DNA of 64,000 bases from Limnospira fusiformis SAG 85.79. GTDB taxonomy: Bacteria > Cyanobacteriota > Cyanobacteriia > Cyanobacteriales > Microcoleaceae. The notes beneath the pieces are model-generated. The model did not search any database and was not told the origin of the DNA. It worked only from the letters and a program-made list of their open reading frames with translations. The position numbers were made by a program, and so were the translations under genes. Shown here piece by piece: positions 7,507 through 16,516 of this stretch. How positions within the stretch are numbered: position 1 is the stretch's first letter; every line of letters starts with the position of its first letter. Location of the stretch: positions 6,019,363 through 6,083,362 of the forward strand of contig NZ_CP051185.1 of the NCBI RefSeq assembly GCF_012516315.1. The letters run 5' to 3'.

Positions 7507-7886
7507 GCTGGTTTTTAAATCTTCTTTGCCCCAAAAGTGGAAAGCGATCGCTTTTCGGGTTGAATACCTAGTGCCTTGTCTTGTCGTCACCAGGCGGCGC
7601 AGTTGTTTTGAGAAGACGATCGCCTATTCGGAGAAGTGGGCGACCGTCTACTAAGGATAGGTGAGACCTATGGGAATATTTTACACGCCGCCGGTCTAAA
7701 GTGAAAGTAGTTGCAGTTTGACGATTGGGGAATGGGGAGAGGCGATCGCGCTTGTGGTCGCCTCTTTTTTGGGCGGTTCACCGGTGACAGGAGAGGTTGT
7801 TGAGGCGGCGAGTCTTGGGGAGGTAAAACAAAATTAAGCACTCTGATTGTGCTCATAACAGAAATAAGACTCATTTTATTATTGGA
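7507..7886. other. intergenic region containing the second 52-bp direct repeat
   Basis: Holds the right copy of the direct repeat (7640-7691). A hairpin-forming GGCGATCGCGCTTGTGGTCG / GCCTCTTTTTT region lies at about 7740-7772; its T-run would favour plus-strand termination. No coding frame of merit is seen. Confidence 0.6.
7640..7691. repeat. 52-bp direct repeat, right copy
   Basis: Begins GCGACCGTCTACTAAGGATA and ends TATTTTACACGCCGC, in the same orientation as 7182-7233, 458 bp away. Confidence 0.9.
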
Positions 7887-8204
7887 GTGTTAAATAAATC
7901 GAGGCAAAACACTCTAATGATTTACATGATTTTAGATAGACCATACTGCAAAATTGGTTTCTCCAAACACCCCCAAAAAAGACTAAAACAATTACAGACT
8001 GGGAACCCTCGCCGATTAATATTATTGGCAGTATGTAACTTGCCTAATAGTTTTGAAAAAGAATTTCATCGTTTTTTTAAAAAATATAAATTCAATAATG
8101 AATGGTTTTTGATTCCACCCAATGAACTTGACTGCATTCTATTTGTATTGAAACTCATGGAAAATCAAGGGATTCAGTTAAAGTTGCCATTAGATGATTG
8201 CTAA
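7887..8204 (+). CDS. GIY-YIG-like (T5orf172/Mug113 type) protein
   Basis: 105 residues; the second methionine at 7917 (MIYMILDRPYCKIGFSK) gives a better fit to the family start. The IYMI...YCKIGFSK stretch, the R..LQTGNPRRL segment and the later EKEFHRFF..Y...EWF pattern match the compact GIY-YIG nuclease-like domain called T5orf172 or Mug113, found in phages and mobile islands. The substrate is unknown. It is AT-rich, short and isolated, consistent with an acquired gene. The assignment is by motif recognition. Confidence 0.65.
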   Translation: MLNKSRQNTLMIYMILDRPYCKIGFSKHPQKRLKQLQTGNPRRLILLAVCNLPNSFEKEFHRFFKKYKFNNEWFLIPPNELDCILFVLKLMENQGIQLKLPLDDC

Positions 8205-8205
8205 T

Positions 8206-8554
8206 CTAAAAAATCATCTTTCCCGTTCTAATGTTGTTAACTGATGGGGGATTGCGGTTGCCTTGGGAATACTTAGGCGATCGCATCCCGTCAGGTTGGC
8301 TGGTTTTAAGGCTCCGCTGAGTGGGTGAGTTGGCTGGTTTTAGAGGTAGGGCGATCGCATCTCCGACGGCTAACTGTAGAAGGTAGGTTGCCAAAAAGTT
8401 TCCCAGGTTTCCATTTTCCAGTAGGTGAGTTGAGAGGTAAGGCGATCGCATTTCCCAAAGATTTGACACTCTACGGCCTTCGGCCTTACTGGTTGACTGG
8501 TGAAAAGGATAGCGGGCGGTACACACCACTTATCGTAATGCACCACGCAGGGTC
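8206..8554. other. intergenic spacer with degenerate short repeats
   Basis: Contains repeated GTTGGCTGGTTTTA (about 8294 and 8330) and several GGCGATCGCAT copies. Frames crossing it on either strand have the composition of repeats rather than protein. No gene is supported. Confidence 0.6.
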
Positions 8555-9357
8555 CCGCAGTCGGCTAGGCTGGGAGTGGTTAAGTTTTGGTCGGGTTTCC
8601 TGGGTTCACATAACCTACTCCTGGTGCGATCGCTTTACACAACACAGTCGGACTCTAGTAGGTTGGCTGGTGCGATCGCTTTACACAACACAGTCGGACT
8701 CTAGTAGGTTGGGTGGAGCGATCGCGAAACCCAACACAGTCGGCTAGGCTGGGGGTGATTAAGTTTTTGTGGGGTTTCCTGGGTTCACATAACCTACTCC
8801 TGGTGCGATCGCTTTACACAACACACTCGGACTCTAGTAGGTTGGCAGGTGCGATCGCTTTACACAACACACTCGGACTCTAGTAGGTTGGGTGGAGCGA
8901 TCGCTTTACACAAAACACTCGGACTCTAGTAGGTTGGCAGGTGCGATCGCTTTACACAACACAGTCGGACTCTAGTAGGTTGGCAGGTGCGATCGCTTTA
9001 CACAACACAGTCGGACTCTAGTAGGTTGGCAGGTGCGATCGCTTTACACAACACACTCTGACTCTAGTAGGTTGGCAGGTGCGATCGCTTTACACAACAC
9101 ACTCTGACTCTAGTAGGTTGGGTGGAGCGATCGCGAAACCCAACACATTCGGCTAGGCTGGGAGTGGTTAAGTTTTGGTCGGGTTTCCTGGGTTCACATA
9201 ACCTACTCCTGGTGCGATCGCTTTACACAACACACTCGGACTCTAGTAGGTTGGCTGGTGCGATCGCTTTACACAACACAGTCGGCTAGGCTGGGAGTCG
9301 TTAAGTTTTGGTGGAGTTTCCTGGGTTCACATAACCTACTCCTGGTATGATCGCTCT
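8555..9357. repeat. 46-bp HIP1-bearing tandem array, copy 3
   Basis: The longest copy of the array: many 46-bp units with TGCGATCGCTTTACACAA, interspersed with long units carrying GTCGGCTAGGCTGGGAGTGG and the GGGTTTCCTGGGTTCACATA arm. It lies directly downstream of the WD40 gene ending at 9411. Confidence 0.95.
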
Positions 9358-9410
9358 CCTAATATGTGGGGTTTCCTGCTACTAATTCCGCCACTCAGAA
9401 ACCCCCTTTC

Positions 9411-11633
9411 TCAACCCCTCAACCCCTCCAACCGCAGGAAATGCACCACCCCCGCCTCATCCCCCGCCGCCACCGTCACCCCATCCGGTGCAACCGCACA
9501 GGAAGACATCGCACCATCCCCGGTAAAGGTGGCTAACTCTTTCCCCGTCTCCAAATCCCACAGTTTCAGGGTGTAATCCCTGGATGCCGAGACCGCTCGT
9601 TTCCCGTCGGGGGCGATCGCTACTCCCCCTACCCAGCTACTATGCCCGGTGAGGGTAGCCAGTTCCGTCCCCGTCTCCAAATCCCACAGTTTCAGGGTGT
9701 TATCATAGGATGCCGAGACCGCTCGTTTCCCGTCCGGGGCGATCGCTACTGCATTTACCCCGCCACTATGCCCGGTGAGGGTAGCCAGTTCCGTCCCCGT
9801 CTCCAAATCCCACAGTTTCAGGGTGTTATCATCCGATGCCGAGACGGCTCGTTTCCTGCCGGGGGCGATCGCTACTGCTAGTACCTGGCCACTATGCCCG
9901 GTGAGGGTAGCCAGTTCCGTCCCCGTCTCCAAATCCCACAGTTTCAGGGTTTCATCCTCCGATGCCGAGACCGCTCGTTTCCCGTCCGGGGCGATCGCTA
10001 CTGCTGTTACCCTGCTACTATGCCCGGTGAGGGTAGCCAGTTCCGTCCCCCTCTCCAAATCCCACAGTTTCAGGGTTTTATCATAGGATGCCGAGACCGC
10101 TCGTTTCCCGTCCGGGGCGATCGCTACTGCTCTTACCCCGCCACTATGCCCGGTGAGGGTAGCCAGTTCCGTCCCCGTCTCCAAATCCCACAGTTTCAGG
10201 GTGTTATCCCTGGATGCCGAGACCGCTCGTTTCCCGTCCGGGGCGATCGCTACTGCATTTACCCAGCGACTATGCCCGGTGAGGGTAGCCAGTTCCGTCC
10301 CCGTCTCCAAATCCCACAGTTTCAGGGTTTTATCATCGGATGCCGAGACCGCTCGTTTCCCGTCGGGGGCGATCGCTACTGCATTTACCGGGTCACTATG
10401 CCCTGTGAGGGTAGCCAGTTCCGTCCCCGTCTCCAAATCCCACAGTTTCAGGGTTTCATCCCACGATGCCGAGACCGCTCGTTTCCCGTCGGGGGCGATC
10501 GCTACTGCATTTACCCACCAACTATGTCCGCTGAGGGTAGCCAGTTCCGTCCCCGTCTCCAAATCCCACAGTTTCAGGGTGTTATCCCCCGATGCCGAGA
10601 CCGCTCGTTTCCCGTCCGGGGCGATCGCTACTGCATTTACCCCGCTACTATGCCCGGTGAGGGTAGCCAGTTCCGTCCCCGTCTCCAAATCCCACAGTTT
10701 CAGGGTGTTATCCTCTGAACCGAACAACGAGCCGGATGCCGAGACCGCTCGTTTCCCGTCCGGGGCGATCGCTACTGCCCATACCGTGTTACTATGCCCG
10801 GTGAGGGTAGCCAGTTCCGTCCCCGTCTCCAAATCCCACAGTTTCAGGGTGTTATCATCCGATGCCGAGACGGCTCGTTTCCCGTCGGGGGCGATCGCTA
10901 CTGCCATTACCCAGCCACTATGCCCGGTGAGGGTGGCCAGTTCCGTCCCCGTCTCCAAATCCCACAGTTTCAGGGTGTTATCATCGGATGCCGAGACGGC
11001 TCGTTTCCCGTCCGGGGCGATCGCTACTGCATTTACCCAGTCACTATGCCCGGTGAGGGTAGCCAGTTCCGTCCCCGTCTCCAAATCCCACAGTTTCAGG
11101 GTGTCATCCCAGGATGCCGAGACGGCTCGTTTCCCGTCCGGGGCGATCGCTACTGCTAGTACCTCGCCACTATGCCCTGTGAGGGTGCGAATTAGTGGCC
11201 CGCCGGGAGGGGTGAGATTAGCTGTGAGAGGACAAAACCAGGGTTTTCCACGCCATTGTTTTCCCTGTTCCAGTAAAGCCACAATTTCTGGATTCTCAAA
11301 GGACAGCAACCGCCCCCAAAGCTGCCCCGCCAGTTGGGTTGTATCCGAGGCTAAAATATGAGCCGATAGCCGCAACGTCCCCGCGATTAATTGCAGGGTT
11401 TCCGTCTGTTCCGGGTTCAGCAAGACATCCGAACTCATCGCCAAATCGTAATCTTCTATTAACGCTTGCACCCCGCACTCCGCCAGTTTTGCCTGCATAA
11501 AGTCAAAATCCGTCAGCACTTGGTGCAGCCGTGCAGTTTGGGCGGTGTTAACGAGATGCTTAGGGATTTCTTCTAAGGCATAGCGCCGCTTTTCTGGATA
11601 TAATTTGTTGAGCCGTTCAATAAAGCTGGTCAT
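9411..11633 (-). CDS. WD40 sensor protein of a STAND system (14 blades)
   Basis: 740 residues. Residues 1-140 resemble the helical linker that follows NACHT/NB-ARC domains in STAND proteins (RRYALEEIPKHLVN, ARLHQVLTDFDFMQAKL). Then come 13 almost identical 42-residue WD40 repeats (GHS..V.AVAIAPDGKRAVSAS.D.TLKLWDLETG) and one divergent final repeat, 14 blades in all, fitting two seven-blade propellers. Differences among repeats cluster at the residues after GHS, after V, and on either side of the Asp before TLKLWD. Repeat 4 carries a six-residue insertion (GSLFGSE). The gene has no NTPase of its own and follows a paralogue and a NACHT gene on the same strand; it likely senses a ligand for that NTPase. 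Confidence 0.9.
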   Translation of the reverse strand: MTSFIERLNKLYPEKRRYALEEIPKHLVNTAQTARLHQVLTDFDFMQAKLAECGVQALIEDYDLAMSSDVLLNPEQTETLQLIAGTLRLSAHILASDTTQLAGQLWGRLLSFENPEIVALLEQGKQWRGKPWFCPLTANLTPPGGPLIRTLTGHSGEVLAVAIAPDGKRAVSASWDDTLKLWDLETGTELATLTGHSDWVNAVAIAPDGKRAVSASDDNTLKLWDLETGTELATLTGHSGWVMAVAIAPDGKRAVSASDDNTLKLWDLETGTELATLTGHSNTVWAVAIAPDGKRAVSASGSLFGSEDNTLKLWDLETGTELATLTGHSSGVNAVAIAPDGKRAVSASGDNTLKLWDLETGTELATLSGHSWWVNAVAIAPDGKRAVSASWDETLKLWDLETGTELATLTGHSDPVNAVAIAPDGKRAVSASDDKTLKLWDLETGTELATLTGHSRWVNAVAIAPDGKRAVSASRDNTLKLWDLETGTELATLTGHSGGVRAVAIAPDGKRAVSASYDKTLKLWDLERGTELATLTGHSSRVTAVAIAPDGKRAVSASEDETLKLWDLETGTELATLTGHSGQVLAVAIAPGRKRAVSASDDNTLKLWDLETGTELATLTGHSGGVNAVAIAPDGKRAVSASYDNTLKLWDLETGTELATLTGHSSWVGGVAIAPDGKRAVSASRDYTLKLWDLETGKELATFTGDGAMSSCAVAPDGVTVAAGDEAGVVHFLRLEGLRG

Positions 11634-11659
11634 AATTCATGGGTGGAAATAGAACAATT

Positions 11660-11775
11660 TATAGTAGGTTGGATTTCGCGATCGCTTTACACAACACAGT
11701 CGGCTAGGCTGGGAGTGGTTAAGTTTTGGTGGAGTTTCCTGGGTTCACATAACCTACTCCTGGTACGATCGCTCT
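11660..11775. repeat. single long repeat unit between the two WD40 genes
   Basis: One long array unit: GTAGGTTGGATTTCGCGATC, then GTCGGCTAGGCTGGGAGTGG and the GGAGTTTCCTGGGTTCACAT arm. The flanks of this copy (CTCCTAATATGTGGGGTTTC and the downstream gene end) recur at 9356-9411, so the duplication unit comprised a WD40 gene plus adjoining repeat. Confidence 0.9.
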
Positions 11776-11828
11776 CCTAATATGTGGGGTTTCCTGCTAC
11801 TAATTCGGCAACTCAGAAACCCCCTTTC

Positions 11829-14087
11829 TCAACCCCTCAACCCCTCCAACCGCAGAAAATGCACCACCCCTGAACTATCCCCCGCCGCCACCGTCACCCC
11901 ATCCGGTGCAACCGCACAGGAAAGCATCACACCATCCCCGGTAAAGGTGGCTAACTCTTTCCCCGTCTCCAAATCCCACAGTTTCAGGGTTTTATCATCG
12001 GATGCCGAGACCGCTCGTTTCCCGTCCGGGGCGATCGCTACTGCATTTACCCCGCCACTATGCCCTGTGAGGGTAGCCAGTTCCGTCCCCGTCTCCAAAT
12101 CCCACAGTTTCAGGGTTTTATCCCTGGATGCCGAGACGGCTCGTTTCCCGTCGGGGGCGATCGCTACTGCCCATACCGTGTCACTATGCCCGGTGAGGGT
12201 AGCCAGTTCCGTCCCCGTCTCCAAATCCCACAGTTTCAGGGTTTTATCATCCGATGCCGAGACGGCTCGTTTCCCGTCGGGGGCGATCGCTACTGCATTT
12301 ACCCCGCTACTATGCCCGGTGAGGGTAGCCAGTTCCGTCCCCGTCTCCAAATCCCACAGTTTCAGGGTGTTATCCTCTGAACCGAACAACGAGCCGGATG
12401 CCGAGACCGCTCGTTTCCCGTCGGGGGCGATCGCTACTGCATTTACCCCGCTACTATGCCCGGTGAGGGTAGCCAGTTCCGTCCCCGTCTCCAAATCCCA
12501 CAGTTTCAGGGTGTTATCCTCTGAACCGAACAACGAGCCGGATGCCGAGACCGCTCGTTTCCCGTCCGGGGCGATCGCTACTGCCATTACCCAGCTACTA
12601 TGCCCGGTGAGGGTAGCCAGTTCCCTCCCCGTCTCCAAATCCCACAGTTTCAGGGTGTTATCAAAGGATGCCGAGACGGCTCGTTTCCCGTCGGGGGCGA
12701 TCGCTACTGCATTTACCCCGCTACTATGCCCGGTGAGGGTAGCCAGTTCCGTCCCCGTCTCCAAATCCCACAGTTTCAGGGTTTTATCCTTAGATGCCGA
12801 GACCGCTCGTTTCCCGTCCGGGGCGATCGCTACTGCCATTACCCAGCTACTATGCCCGGTGAGGGTAGCCAGTTCCGTCCCCGTCTCCAAATCCCACAGT
12901 TTCAGGGTTTTATCCACTGATGCCGAGACCGCTCGTTTCCCGTCGGGGGCGATCGCTACTGCCATTACCCAGCTACTATGCCCGGTGAGGGTAGCCAGTT
13001 CCGTCCCCGTCTCCAAATCCCACAGTTTCAGGGTTTTATCCACTGATGCCGAGACCGCTCGTTTCCCGTCGGGGGCGATCGCTACTGCATTTACCCCGCT
13101 ACTATGCCCGGTGAGGGTAGCCAGTTCCGTCCCCGTCTCCAAATCCCACAGTTTCAGGGTGTTATCCTCTGAACCGAACAACGAGCCGGATGCCGAGACC
13201 GCTCGTTTCCCGTCCGGGGCGATCGCTACTGCATTTACCGGGCCACTATGCCCTCTGAGGGTAGCCAGTTCCGTCCCCGTCTCCAAATCCCACAGTTTCA
13301 GGGTGTTATCAAAGGATGCCGAGACGGCTCGTTTCCCGTCGGGGGCGATCGCTACTGCTAGTACCCAGCTACTATGCCCGGTGAGGGTAGCCAGTTCCGT
13401 CCCGGTCTCCAAATCCCACAGTTTCAGGGTGTCATCCCAGGATGCCGAGACCGCTCGTTTCCCGTCCGGGGCGATCGCTACTGCTCTTACCTCGTCACTA
13501 TGCCCGGTGAGGGTAGCCAGTTCCGTCCCCGTCTCCAAATCCCACAGTTTCAGGGTGTTATCCCCCGATGCTGAGACGGCTCGTTTCCCGTCGGGAGCGA
13601 TCGCTACTGCATTTACCTCGTCACTATGCCCGGTGAGGGTGCGAATTAGTGGCCCCCCTGGAGGGGTGAGATTAGCTGTGAGGGGACGAAACCAGGGTTT
13701 TTTCTGGGCTTGTTTCGCCTGTTCCAATAAAGCCACAATTTCTGGATGATCAAAAGACTGCAACCGCCCCAGAAGTTGCCCCGCTAGTTGGGTCTTATCC
13801 GGTTCTAAAATATGAGTCGATAGCCGCAACGTCCCCGCGATTAATTGCAGGGTTTCCGTCTGTTCCGGGTTCAGCAAGACATCCGAACTCATCGCCAAAT
13901 CGTAATCTTCTATTAACGCTTGCACCCCGCACTCCGCCAGTTTTGCCTGCATAAAGTCAAAATCCGTCAGCAATTGGTGCAGCCGTGCAGTTTGGGCGGT
14001 GTTAACGAGATGCTTAGGGATTTCTTCTAAGGCATAGCGCCGCTTTTCTGGATATAATTTGTTGAGCCGTTCAATAAAGCTGGTCAT
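11829..14087 (-). CDS. WD40 sensor protein of a STAND system, tandem paralogue (14 blades)
   Basis: 752 residues, nearly identical to the protein encoded at 9411-11633 over the 140-residue helical N-terminus and the last 40 residues. It too has 13 near-identical WD40 repeats plus one divergent terminal repeat, but the order of variable residues differs and the GSLFGSE insertion occurs in three repeats (4, 9 and 10) instead of one. Blade number is conserved although blade content is not, which suggests constraint to two closed propellers with shuffled surfaces. It is the first WD40 gene after the NACHT gene, separated from it by 384 bp of repeat array. Confidence 0.9.
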   Translation of the reverse strand: MTSFIERLNKLYPEKRRYALEEIPKHLVNTAQTARLHQLLTDFDFMQAKLAECGVQALIEDYDLAMSSDVLLNPEQTETLQLIAGTLRLSTHILEPDKTQLAGQLLGRLQSFDHPEIVALLEQAKQAQKKPWFRPLTANLTPPGGPLIRTLTGHSDEVNAVAIAPDGKRAVSASGDNTLKLWDLETGTELATLTGHSDEVRAVAIAPDGKRAVSASWDDTLKLWDLETGTELATLTGHSSWVLAVAIAPDGKRAVSASFDNTLKLWDLETGTELATLRGHSGPVNAVAIAPDGKRAVSASGSLFGSEDNTLKLWDLETGTELATLTGHSSGVNAVAIAPDGKRAVSASVDKTLKLWDLETGTELATLTGHSSWVMAVAIAPDGKRAVSASVDKTLKLWDLETGTELATLTGHSSWVMAVAIAPDGKRAVSASKDKTLKLWDLETGTELATLTGHSSGVNAVAIAPDGKRAVSASFDNTLKLWDLETGRELATLTGHSSWVMAVAIAPDGKRAVSASGSLFGSEDNTLKLWDLETGTELATLTGHSSGVNAVAIAPDGKRAVSASGSLFGSEDNTLKLWDLETGTELATLTGHSSGVNAVAIAPDGKRAVSASDDKTLKLWDLETGTELATLTGHSDTVWAVAIAPDGKRAVSASRDKTLKLWDLETGTELATLTGHSGGVNAVAIAPDGKRAVSASDDKTLKLWDLETGKELATFTGDGVMLSCAVAPDGVTVAAGDSSGVVHFLRLEGLRG

Positions 14088-14112
14088 AATTCATGGGTGG
14101 AAATAGAACAAT

Positions 14113-14470
14113 TTATAGTAGGTTGGGTGGAGCGATCGCGAAACCCAACACAGTCGGCTAGGCTGGGGGTGATTAAGTTTTTGTGGGGTTTCCTGGGTTC
14201 ACCAAACCTACTCCTAATGCGATCGCTCTAATATGTTGGGTTTCCTGGGTTCACCAAACCTACTCCTAATGCGATCGCTCTAATATGTTGGGTTTCCTGG
14301 GTTCACCAAACCTACTCCTAATGCGATCGCTCTAATATGTTGGGTTTCCTGGGTTCACCAAACCTACTCCTAATGCGATCGCTCTAATATGTTGGGTTTC
14401 CTGGGTTCACCAAACCTACTCCTAATGCGATCGCTCTAATATGTTGGGTTTCCTGGGTTCACATAACCTA
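14113..14470. repeat. 52-bp HIP1-bearing tandem array between NACHT and WD40 genes
   Basis: After one long unit (14118-14220) there are five 52-bp units starting at 14229, 14281, 14333, 14385 and 14437 (TAATATGTTGGGTTTCCTGG ... ATGCGATCGC). The array's edge supplies the stop codon of the NACHT gene, so it abuts that reading frame directly. Confidence 0.95.
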
Positions 14471-16270
14471 CTAATTCTCATCTGAACCATACAAACCCGC
14501 CCACAAATTATCAACGATCGCCTGTTCAATATCCCGCAAAGATATCCCCGCTTTTTGTACCGTTCGCTTCTTGAATAAAAAGTCCTGAAAACTCTTGTGG
14601 TAAATACTATAAACCTCATTATCCTCGACAATTCGATGGCGCAAAAACTGCTCCCATTCATCCAAAACATCCTGCACCGTTAACGGGTCTTCCTCCGCAA
14701 AATCCGCCAACAAATCGCAGGACACAGGTTTACAAGTTTTTGACAACAAATAGATGATTTTCAACTTCGTCCGAGGTAACGGCTTGGTCACCATTCCCAT
14801 ACGCCGCCAATGTTGCTCATAATATTGTTCCAAACCCTTGGGCAAATTTGCCAAGTTCAAATCGGCATATCTCCCCTTCTCAATGTCATTCAGAACATAC
14901 TTTAAATACATGAAATTGCTTTCGCTATTCTCTGCCAAAAAGTCGATAAATTCCGCCTCTGTCACTCCTTGGGCAGTCAGCCAGCGTTGGATAGGTTCCC
15001 GTTGACAGCGATACCGAATAAACCGTCGGATATCTTCTAAATTGGCTTGATAATATTTATCGGACATCATATCAAACTCCTGCTGTGGTGCCGACACTAC
15101 CAAAGGTAACAACTCCGGGCGTTTGGTGAGGATAAAATAAACCCCCCTGGGTAAATTTTCGGGCAGATAAAGCACATTTGCCCTCGAATTTTGGGTGCTT
15201 AAATCTACTTCATCCAAGGCATCCACGGCAATCACTAAACGGTCAGTTTTTGCCGCCGCTTCCGTTAATAACTTGCTTAAAAAATTGCCATTGCGGGTAT
15301 TATCAGGATGCAGGGGTAAGTCATAAGCTAACCCATACCTTGTCATCAGTTGCTCGCAAATATTTTTCAGGAAATCTTCCGTGCTGGTGCGGTTTTCTGA
15401 CAGGATATTAAAATAAGCCAAACATCCCGTTTGCTGCACATATCGCGCTAACAACGCGCTCTTACCCACGCCGGGGTCGGCTTCTATGATAAAATAACCA
15501 TTGGCTTGTCTTCGGCAAAATTCCTCAATGGCATTAAAGACGAATTCCCTCCCCAAAAACTCCTGGGTTTTTTCCTCAATAAAAGCGGCAAAATCTGCGG
15601 GAACGGCGGCAGTCCCTTTTAAGGTTTTCAGCAATTGATTAAACCGTTCATCTAACCCCTGACAAGAGGCGATAAATGTATCCACTCCCTCATCAATTCT
15701 CCCCCGAATTTGCTGGAGTTCCTGGTCGATATTCCCCACTTTCCCGCTAATGTCGGTCAGAATATCGTGGGTTAAGGTATTAAAAACTACCTGATTATAT
15801 TTTATTTCTAAGCGGAAATAATGCACTAATCCGGGTAAATATAAGTTGCGAAATGTGTTCAGCAACACGGGGGGCGCTTCCCTTAGCCACTGGTGTTCGG
15901 CTTCTAGCCGCTGCATCAATTTAGTCTGAATTGCCTTCAGTTCACTGCCTTGCCAACTTCCCTCACTGCCTTGGGGCTGTTCCCCTTCAACGATTATTAA
16001 GATTTGTTGCCCATCCTGCTTAATCTGGTCAATTCGTGCTATAATTAAGGGTTGATTACGCTTCCATTCCGGTGTTTTCTCACAGCAGCCACAAATATCA
16101 TTTAGGATGCGCTCATGGGCTGTTAGCAGTGCTTTTTCAATGTCATGATTACGTTCCCCAGCCTTACGCTGCGCCCACTTATGACATTCGGAACCGACGA
16201 CTCCCAACCCAGCACTAGCAAATAATGACAACATCTCAACAATCATGGTTTTACACCCCATCCCACACAT
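14471..16270 (-). CDS. NACHT-type STAND NTPase, lacking a fused sensor
   Basis: 599 residues (a start at 16246, MIVEML, is an alternative). Residues 1-230 form a helical N-terminal region of unknown role, with cysteines and a hydrophobic start. The NTPase follows: Walker A ADPGVGKSALLARY near 263-276 and Walker B RLVIAVDALDEVD near 340, then the winged-helix-like part ending YSIYHKSFQDFL and LWAGLYG. STAND ATPases oligomerise when a C-terminal sensor binds a trigger. Here the chain ends exactly at a repeat array, and the WD40 sensors with the expected linker follow as separate genes. It therefore looks like the NTPase half of a split NACHT-WD40 protein. No effector domain is recognised. Confidence 0.85.
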   Translation of the reverse strand: MCGMGCKTMIVEMLSLFASAGLGVVGSECHKWAQRKAGERNHDIEKALLTAHERILNDICGCCEKTPEWKRNQPLIIARIDQIKQDGQQILIIVEGEQPQGSEGSWQGSELKAIQTKLMQRLEAEHQWLREAPPVLLNTFRNLYLPGLVHYFRLEIKYNQVVFNTLTHDILTDISGKVGNIDQELQQIRGRIDEGVDTFIASCQGLDERFNQLLKTLKGTAAVPADFAAFIEEKTQEFLGREFVFNAIEEFCRRQANGYFIIEADPGVGKSALLARYVQQTGCLAYFNILSENRTSTEDFLKNICEQLMTRYGLAYDLPLHPDNTRNGNFLSKLLTEAAAKTDRLVIAVDALDEVDLSTQNSRANVLYLPENLPRGVYFILTKRPELLPLVVSAPQQEFDMMSDKYYQANLEDIRRFIRYRCQREPIQRWLTAQGVTEAEFIDFLAENSESNFMYLKYVLNDIEKGRYADLNLANLPKGLEQYYEQHWRRMGMVTKPLPRTKLKIIYLLSKTCKPVSCDLLADFAEEDPLTVQDVLDEWEQFLRHRIVEDNEVYSIYHKSFQDFLFKKRTVQKAGISLRDIEQAIVDNLWAGLYGSDEN

Positions 16271-16516
16271 CGGAGTTATTAATTAACATTGTAGCGGATT
16301 TCCCCCACGCAGTCAACGGCACGGCGACTAGATTATTGACAATCCCCCACCTGGGAAAAAGGGGGTTTTTGATGGTATAATTGGCGGGAGGTAAATATCA
16401 GTAGGGTGCGTGATAACCGGGATTTATGGGGGGAATATAAACACCATTTCCTCGGACGCACGGCGACTAATTACTGACCATCAATTACTAGGAATAAAGG
16501 GGGTTTCCGGGTGTGA

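Noticed and set aside
8206-8747. Overlapping plus- and minus-strand frames in the spacer and array
   Set aside because: They run through decayed repeats with no start signal or recognisable domain.
274-9357. CRISPR array, suggested by regular short repeats of 46 bp
   Set aside because: Units are contiguous with no unique spacers of uniform length, sequence varies within units, and no cas genes are nearby.
9894-13749. Very long plus-strand open frames (up to 655 codons) opposite the WD40 genes
   Set aside because: They are mirror frames of the 126-bp WD40-coding repeat; the reverse strand encodes clear WD40 motifs and the plus-strand product is a meaningless repeat of the same words.
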